IMG/VR virus record: IMGVR_UViG_3300020177_000878
Location: 1 to 43,012 of that record
DNA: 43,012 nt
Strand: one strand, 5' to 3'
Source of the DNA: a virus
Shown: positions 38,316 through 43,012 of the stretch, piece after piece
How the letters are laid out: every line of letters starts with the position of its first letter
Position numbering within the stretch: position 1 is the stretch's first letter
Made by a program: the position numbers and the translations under genes
Notes under the pieces: generated by a model
Told to the model about the DNA's origin: nothing
What the model saw: only the letters and a program-made list of their open reading frames with translations
The model's database searches: none

Positions 38316-38645
38316 GTGTCTGTTGTGGTCAAGTTTACTAAAAAGAAACTGCCTAAGGAAGTTGTAGCTCATTGGCCTGAAGTGTTCAATGACTTACGCA
38401 TTGACTCTATCCCTGTACAATATTTGCTGGCACTTAAAGTGCAATTTAAGGATGGCAAACAATGGGAAATCAAAGTAAAACCTAACCGTCAAAAATTAAC
38501 CAATAAACAACTGGAGACCAACATCAAAGAATTGTTTGAACACTACGGAAATGACATCAAAAACGTGGATTTTAGGATAGATACCAACAAGGTCAAAGCA
38601 GATATACAGAAACGTACTAAATCCTTCCTTAAAAAGCGAAAATAG
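38316..38645 (+). CDS. conserved basic hypothetical protein, GTG start
   Basis: A 109-residue basic protein starting at GTG 38316; no in-frame ATG occurs. The sequence has strands (LLALKVQFKDGKQWEIKV) and an acidic/basic C-terminal helix ending KRTKSFLKKRK. No clear ribosome site is visible. Probably late. Confidence 0.65.
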   Translation: MSVVVKFTKKKLPKEVVAHWPEVFNDLRIDSIPVQYLLALKVQFKDGKQWEIKVKPNRQKLTNKQLETNIKELFEHYGNDIKNVDFRIDTNKVKADIQKRTKSFLKKRK

Positions 38646-38670
38646 TAACTCAGCAATTCATCAAGCGGAA

Positions 38671-38678
38671 TAAATACA
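38671..38678 (+). promoter_or_regulatory. T4-type late promoter box
   Basis: TAAATACA in the 63-base gap before the tail-fibre gene. The ATG at 38709 is 30 bases downstream, with TTAGGAG between. Confidence 0.6.
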
Positions 38679-38708
38679 CTATATTAGATGTTAGGAGCAT
38701 AGCACAAA

Positions 38709-39836
38709 ATGGCACTACAAATTAGACGTGGAACAGACGCAGAAAGACAAGGAATTACACCTTTAGCGGGTGAATTAATCTATACTACAGACACAAAAAA
38801 ACTATATGTTGGAGATGGTGTAACTGCTGGTGGAAATCAAGTAGACACAACATTATCAGCACAATATCTAGCCGTTCCAAGCAATATAACTCCAGACGCA
38901 TCTAATTCAAGAGACATTGGTTCTACATCAGCAAAATGGAGAACAGGTTATTTTCAAGGTTTACAAGTAGACGAAGAAATCACAGCAGTATCAATCAATG
39001 GTAATGTGGTAGGTAATGATTCATCAGTATTAGTTAATGTTAGTAACGGTAGAGTTACAGCAACATCTAAAGGTGACTTACTTGCTTCTGATGATACAAC
39101 TATCGTTGATCACACAGCAAAAACAGTTACAGCAACCACAGTTGGTGTACACAAAGGCACAGTGAATGCTGACGATAACTCATTAAGAATAGACGGCGCT
39201 TCAGACAGAATCACAAACAGTGTGTTAGACTTTGATGGCAATGTAATTACACTGCAATCAGGCAACGGAATTCAAATAGGAACAAACAGTTCTGCACAAG
39301 GTGTTGGTTTAGAAATTTACAACACAGATCACACAGCCAGAAATGCACTAAGAATTTATTCAGATGATGGTAATGCTAACACATTCAACTCAATTGAAAC
39401 ATACACATCTAAAGGTTCAATTGTAACTCCAACAGCCAATGCCGCAGACGATTCGCTATTTGGTTATATTAATTACGGACATGACGGTTCACAATATGTT
39501 CAATCAAGTTTTATTGTGGCAGGTGTTGATTCACAAGCAAGTGTAGGAGCAGGTGCTGTTCCAGGAAACATTGTGATGGGAACAACTCCAGACAATGGTG
39601 TAACAAATAATTTTGTTGTAATAAACAAAGATGGTAATTTAGGTGTTAATATTTTAACTCCAGCAGAAAAATTAGATGTTGTTGGTAATATTAAAACATC
39701 AGGCTTTGTACAGTTTGGCTCACTCACAACTGCTGAAAGAAATGCTTTAACTCCTGCAAATGGAATGATCATTTACAACTCAGACGATAATAAATTTCAA
39801 GGTTACGAAAACGGCGGTTGGGCTAACCTAATATAA
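38709..39836 (+). CDS. tail-fibre/virion protein with Mtd-like N-terminus
   Basis: A 375-residue late structural protein. The start, ALQIRRGTDAERQGITPLAG, then ELIYTTDTKKLYVGDGVTAG, is the attachment domain found at the N-terminus of many phage tail fibres and Mtd-like receptor-binding proteins. A long Ser/Thr/Asn/Gly-rich beta region follows, then an end (AEKLDVVGNIKTSGF, ALTPANGMIIYNSDDNKFQG) typical of fibre tips. No chaperone-cleavage domain is seen. It probably takes part in host recognition. Confidence 0.8.
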   Translation: MALQIRRGTDAERQGITPLAGELIYTTDTKKLYVGDGVTAGGNQVDTTLSAQYLAVPSNITPDASNSRDIGSTSAKWRTGYFQGLQVDEEITAVSINGNVVGNDSSVLVNVSNGRVTATSKGDLLASDDTTIVDHTAKTVTATTVGVHKGTVNADDNSLRIDGASDRITNSVLDFDGNVITLQSGNGIQIGTNSSAQGVGLEIYNTDHTARNALRIYSDDGNANTFNSIETYTSKGSIVTPTANAADDSLFGYINYGHDGSQYVQSSFIVAGVDSQASVGAGAVPGNIVMGTTPDNGVTNNFVVINKDGNLGVNILTPAEKLDVVGNIKTSGFVQFGSLTTAERNALTPANGMIIYNSDDNKFQGYENGGWANLI

Positions 39837-39840
39837 TCCA

Positions 39841-40431
39841 ATGATAGTCCGAATAACTGGACACTCCAAAGGCATAGGCAAGTGTTTATATAACGATCTT
39901 ATTCAATCGGGTCATGATGTACAAGGTTTCTCCCGAAGTAATGGATTTGATATCAGCATTGCCGAATCAAGACAGAGTATTTTAGAACAATCCAAACACG
40001 CAGACATATTCATCAATTGTGCTTGGCCCGACGGTGATCTTCCTATGACAGAGATAGATCAATTTAATGGACAAACAGAAATGTTAAAATTAATGATCAA
40101 TGTTTGGGAAGGCGATAAAGATAAAAAAATATTAAATTTAAGTTCTAAGTCTTGTTACAATAATTCAGATACAAATGATTTTATGGAAAATTATGGCAAT
40201 GCTAAAAAAGAACAAAATAGAATTATAGAAAACCGTATCAATGTGTATGGACCACACATATTAAATGTTATATTAGGATGCACTGACACACAGATTAGTG
40301 AGTACCTACAAGGAAATAAAATAGATCCTAAAGAACTTTCCAAATGGATCATTAAAATGTTACTGTGTGAAACTATGTATTTTCAGAGTGTAACTGTTGA
40401 TGCTACACAATTAGATTACAAACCTAAATAG
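39841..40431 (+). CDS. short-chain dehydrogenase/reductase
   Basis: A 196-residue SDR enzyme. The cofactor motif is ITGHSKGIG (TGxxxGxG) at the N-terminus, FINCAW matches the NxAx segment, Ser lies in LNLSSKS, and YGNAK gives the catalytic YxxxK. It is shorter than usual and lacks much of the C-terminal substrate region. It sits right behind the tail-fibre gene and its 3' end overlaps the convergent radical SAM gene by 8 bases. Substrate unknown. Confidence 0.85.
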   Translation: MIVRITGHSKGIGKCLYNDLIQSGHDVQGFSRSNGFDISIAESRQSILEQSKHADIFINCAWPDGDLPMTEIDQFNGQTEMLKLMINVWEGDKDKKILNLSSKSCYNNSDTNDFMENYGNAKKEQNRIIENRINVYGPHILNVILGCTDTQISEYLQGNKIDPKELSKWIIKMLLCETMYFQSVTVDATQLDYKPK

Positions 40432-41566
40432 TTTTTTTCTGCTTTTGTTTGGAATCGTCCCAACTCTTAAATGTCCACTCTGTAACTTCGTAGTCAACAT
40501 TTTCAGGTTGAAACAAGTATTTGTTTGGCACAGTGTCATGCAAAGTCTGGCCTTCATTGACCACAGCATCACGCAACATGATTTGATGTAAGAAATTTGT
40601 AACAGGTTTGCCGGGTACAAAATCACACCAAGGACCACATTGTAATTGTTCCATATCAATTGTTTTAGGATCACTCCATTGTATAATTCTATGAGTGATA
40701 CCATTTATGTTTACCATGAAGTGATATAAATTATCATCAGCAGGTTTCTTTTCCCAAGTCCAACCTTTGCGATCACAAATTTCTTTTATCTTAGCAACGT
40801 GTCTGCTCAAAAAGAATTGAGGTTCATCTGGTGCTCTGCCAATATCTGAACCTGCTCTAATTCTATATTGCCAAGCACGATTACCTAATGCTTGTATTTC
40901 TTCCAGTACTTCTTCCATATGGTCAATGTGTTCCAACGTATATCCAACATAGTAGACAAATATTCCTTCTGCAATACAATTGTCAATTCCTTTTAATTGT
41001 TTCTCATGTACTTTCTTACCTTGATAAGAGTGATGATTCATACCTATCATAACCATGTTTGTGCCTGCTTCAGCAATTTTTTTAACCCATGCTCTATCGG
41101 AGAGTTTTACACCATTTGTAAGAATACACACATCTTCAGGTCTTCCTAATTTTTTAAGTAATTTTTTAATTTGTACAATTAATTCAGGTAAATCTTTTCT
41201 CACAGTTGGTTCAGCACCTGCTAATATCACAGCACCTGCGTCAGCATTAAATCTATGTTCTATTTGGTAAAGTATTTGTTCTACAGGTTTATCTTGTGTT
41301 TTGTTGTCTGGTTTATGATAACAGTGTGGGCAATTCAAATTACATTTATCTGTAACTTCAATCATTATGCCTTGAGGTATTGAATATCCTGATTTATCAT
41401 AAATCAATGAATTATAGAAATCTATGTCTTGTTCTACCAAATAACTTGAAGTTCCGTGCTCTGGACAAGTCTTTATCAAATATACTCCATCAGTTTTGGT
41501 CACTCGTTCTGCTTCACAGTGACGATAACATATGTGGCATAGGCTTGTGGTTTTTGTATCCTGCAT
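40424..41566 (-). CDS. radical SAM protein (MJ0619/Tes-like)
   Basis: A 380-residue enzyme starting at ATG 41566, 4 bases after the upstream gene. The N-terminal part has extra cysteines (SLCHICYRHC, then KTCPEHG), as in the MJ0619 methyltransferase and tetraether-lipid-synthase group. The radical SAM motif CNLNCPHC follows near residue 75, then ILAGAEPTVRKDLPEL as the SAM-binding GGE-like region. More Cys occur near the C-terminus (CGPWC). Such enzymes methylate pterins or join lipid chains; the role here is unknown. An upstream in-frame ATG at 41659 would lie inside the previous gene. Confidence 0.8.
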   Translation of the reverse strand: MQDTKTTSLCHICYRHCEAERVTKTDGVYLIKTCPEHGTSSYLVEQDIDFYNSLIYDKSGYSIPQGIMIEVTDKCNLNCPHCYHKPDNKTQDKPVEQILYQIEHRFNADAGAVILAGAEPTVRKDLPELIVQIKKLLKKLGRPEDVCILTNGVKLSDRAWVKKIAEAGTNMVMIGMNHHSYQGKKVHEKQLKGIDNCIAEGIFVYYVGYTLEHIDHMEEVLEEIQALGNRAWQYRIRAGSDIGRAPDEPQFFLSRHVAKIKEICDRKGWTWEKKPADDNLYHFMVNINGITHRIIQWSDPKTIDMEQLQCGPWCDFVPGKPVTNFLHQIMLRDAVVNEGQTLHDTVPNKYLFQPENVDYEVTEWTFKSWDDSKQKQKKTI

Positions 41567-41570
41567 ACTA

Positions 41571-42257
41571 TTACTTATAGAGTGAAATTGCCTTGTCAAT
41601 AAAACTGTCTGGGTATACATTTCTAAAACTTTCCAGACACAGTATCTGTAGTTGATCAAATGGATATGTATTGTCCATTTCTATACCCATCTGTTTCATT
41701 TTAGGCAACAGTTCTTTTTGTCTTTCTTTGGAAATATGACTCATGTGTTCTTGTACTGTGATGGGTGTTTCGTCCTTTCTGTAAGCAAAGAAGTAATTGA
41801 TTGTTCTTAATTCTCCATCAATAACAAAATAACTGCTAGGATGTAGACTGTATTTGTATATGCCCAACTGTTTGTGTGTTTCCATTATGTACAGCATCTG
41901 CTCTTGCCAATTAGGCAATACGTCAGCATATGTTTTGCCATGGCTTTGTTCCCAAAAATCTACACCTTGTATTTCAAAATATATCTTTTGATCATCTGGA
42001 TCAAAACGTGTGGTGCGAGGGATCAACTGTTTGTGATCAATATCCAACCACAGTAAGAAATCTTTTTCTCTATGGTACTTCATTTCCATCAGTGCAGGAT
42101 CCACCACTTCATTGTGACCTTTATGATATTCTGAATCATTGTGAAACCACATACAAAACTCTGTGGCATCTTCGTTGATTAGACTGGTATAAATTAAATT
42201 GTTTCTACACAGTCCTTTGCCTGGCACATTGTTGTAATAGTATTTGAAATCACTCAT
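41571..42257 (-). CDS. conserved hypothetical protein
   Basis: A 228-residue protein, second in the minus-strand operon, overlapping the GNAT-like gene by 8 bases. It is rich in aromatic and acidic residues. A segment with LHPSSYFVIDGELRTINYFF faintly resembles the catalytic and metal loops of kinase-like folds, but the match is too weak to name. It presumably works with the radical SAM and GNAT-like proteins. Confidence 0.65.
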   Translation of the reverse strand: MSDFKYYYNNVPGKGLCRNNLIYTSLINEDATEFCMWFHNDSEYHKGHNEVVDPALMEMKYHREKDFLLWLDIDHKQLIPRTTRFDPDDQKIYFEIQGVDFWEQSHGKTYADVLPNWQEQMLYIMETHKQLGIYKYSLHPSSYFVIDGELRTINYFFAYRKDETPITVQEHMSHISKERQKELLPKMKQMGIEMDNTYPFDQLQILCLESFRNVYPDSFIDKAISLYK

Positions 42258-42822
42258 AAGTGGGCCATTGTTTTACTTGTTCAAGTTGTTTAAAATACAC
42301 ATCAGCGTTCACACGCCACACAGTTTGAAGTGTACCTCTGTAATCCATATCTTTCACTCTGGTATAAACACCCACACTTTCCAGAGTAGGAGCCACAATA
42401 GAATGTACCAGTCGTTGTGTGCCTTCTGCGTTTTCATTTGTGGTCACATAGTAATTTTTATTTTCACCTGCCCAACGTATGCCTGCTGGTTGAAAAAATT
42501 GTTGCGTGGTAGTTTGATGATTTCTTATGGTGTCTCTAGTACGCACCACTTGATACTCTTTAGGCAGTTCATCTGTGAATGTACAAATACGACAAGCAAT
42601 ACGATAACTGTCAGGACCCATTTCAGGAAATGAATGTGCCGCAGTGGATCCTATCACTTTGTCATTCCACAACAGCATCCAAACCTGATATCTATCTTCT
42701 CGAGATAGAGAATCTACCAACATTTTTTTGGTTGAGTTGTTGACAAATCCTTTTTGGTTGGCTGTTTGATAAAATGTTTCAAGATTCAGTTGCTCTGAGT
42801 ACGGTACCAATTTAAAAGCCAT
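42250..42822 (-). CDS. GNAT-like acyltransferase (tentative)
   Basis: A 190-residue protein, first in the minus-strand operon. The order of strands (YQVWMLLWNDKVIGSTAAHS, then an acidic/basic loop and C-terminal strands) looks like a GNAT fold, but the usual acetyl-CoA Q/RxxGxG/A loop is not clear. The start is ATG 42822, 16 bases after a minus-strand late box. Confidence 0.5.
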   Translation of the reverse strand: MAFKLVPYSEQLNLETFYQTANQKGFVNNSTKKMLVDSLSREDRYQVWMLLWNDKVIGSTAAHSFPEMGPDSYRIACRICTFTDELPKEYQVVRTRDTIRNHQTTTQQFFQPAGIRWAGENKNYYVTTNENAEGTQRLVHSIVAPTLESVGVYTRVKDMDYRGTLQTVWRVNADVYFKQLEQVKQWPTYE

Positions 42823-42838
42823 AATAAATTATTTGTAC

Positions 42839-42846
42839 TGTATTTA
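42839..42846 (-). promoter_or_regulatory. minus-strand late promoter box
   Basis: The plus strand reads TGTATTTA, so the minus strand reads TAAATACA, pointing to the GNAT-like operon. It is paired with the divergent plus-strand box at 42851-42858. Confidence 0.55.
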
Positions 42847-42850
42847 AAAG

Positions 42851-42858
42851 TAAATACT
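42851..42858 (+). promoter_or_regulatory. plus-strand late promoter box
   Basis: TAAATACT, 3 bases before the ATG at 42862. T4 spacing would start transcription just at or inside this ATG, which is odd; the box may serve an unseen downstream start or the spacing here differs. Confidence 0.45.
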
Positions 42859-42861
42859 TTG

Positions 42862-43012
42862 ATGATTAAAGGAATTGGCGGTAAACCATATATCAGTCTA
42901 GATGACCACATAGACATTGACAGTTTTAAACAACTACATCCAGAAATATGTAGAGGTTTTGCTCTCGCACGAGAATATGCCAAAGAAGGCACCTGGATGT
43001 CACCAGGATTTG
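42862..43012 (+). CDS. unknown protein (3' truncated by window end)
   Basis: ATG 42862 opens a frame that continues to the window end: 50 codons, beginning MIKGIGGKPYISLDDHIDID. The sequence has a balanced soluble composition and no recognised motif. It is divergent from the minus-strand operon and has a late box upstream. The remainder is outside the window. Confidence 0.6.
   Translation, partial: MIKGIGGKPYISLDDHIDIDSFKQLHPEICRGFALAREYAKEGTWMSPGF

Noticed and set aside
41571-42257. Kinase-like annotation for the middle minus-strand gene
   Set aside because: Only a faint catalytic-loop resemblance; no glycine-rich loop or VAIK lysine was found.
1-43012. tRNA genes, CRISPR arrays, insertion sequences or attachment sites
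   Set aside because: None seen by eye: no cloverleaf-like GGTTCRA segments in the short gaps, no regularly spaced repeats, and no transposase or integrase motifs in the reading frames.

Overview
The window looks like part of the genome of a T4-like myovirus of the marine (cyanophage/pelagiphage-like) type that infects a low-GC bacterium. The evidence is a T4-type replication set (family B DNA polymerase, sliding-clamp candidate, DexA-like exonuclease, RNase H/FEN nuclease, DsbA-like protein), T4-type late promoter boxes (TAAATACT), a tail-fibre protein with an Mtd-like N-terminus, short tightly packed or overlapping genes, and low GC throughout. A host such as SAR11 is a guess from base composition and gene content. 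No tRNA, rRNA, CRISPR array, insertion sequence or integrase was seen, and no gene-free stretch exceeds about 115 bases.

Layout. 1-1970: late genes, comprising a truncated Ala/Gly-rich protein with octad repeats and a poly-Lys tail, two small membrane proteins and a DUF1353 protein. 2071-5642: early operon with a J-domain protein, peptide deformylase and a ClpA-like unfoldase. 5678-12086: a run of small basic, probably late genes. Six of these begin with an 8-10 residue peptide ending in (I/M)-x-E, which looks like the T4 capsid-targeting sequence removed by the prohead protease, and several carry short Cys-containing basic modules. 12140-15531: an unknown protein, DsbA-like protein, HAD phosphatase, peroxiredoxin, GMP reductase and small membrane proteins. 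15596-21685: replication block with DNA polymerase (behind two tandem operator-like hairpins), DexA-like exonuclease, clamp candidate and a TGT/DpdA-like transglycosylase. 21685-31577: an accessory block with Gfo/Idh and MDR oxidoreductases, a QueD-like T-fold protein, GT-B glycosyltransferase, ClpP-like protease, MBD4-like DNA glycosylase, purine phosphoribosyltransferase, HIT protein, 2OG-Fe(II) oxygenase, two SGNH hydrolases, FolE and QueE. 31635-34536: RNase H and conserved unknowns. 34649-37097: a MoxR ATPase paired with a metallopeptidase/VWA protein. 37097-40431: late small proteins, a tail-fibre protein and an SDR enzyme. 40424-42822: the only minus-strand cassette (GNAT-like protein, unknown, Tes/MJ0619-like radical SAM). 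A further plus-strand gene runs off the right edge.

How it fits together. Two promoter classes are visible: sigma70-like early promoters (TTGAC(T/A), 17-18 bases, TATAAT-like) before replication and metabolic genes, and T4 late boxes before virion genes. Four early promoters place the ATG 6-7 bases after the -10 hexamer, predicting leaderless mRNAs. FolE, QueD-like, QueE and DpdA-like genes together suggest that the phage puts a 7-deazaguanine base into its DNA; QueC is not in the window. The most novel-looking parts are the putative capsid-targeted cargo island, the twin hairpins before the polymerase gene, the phage Clp pair, and the mix of DNA-modification and repair genes.
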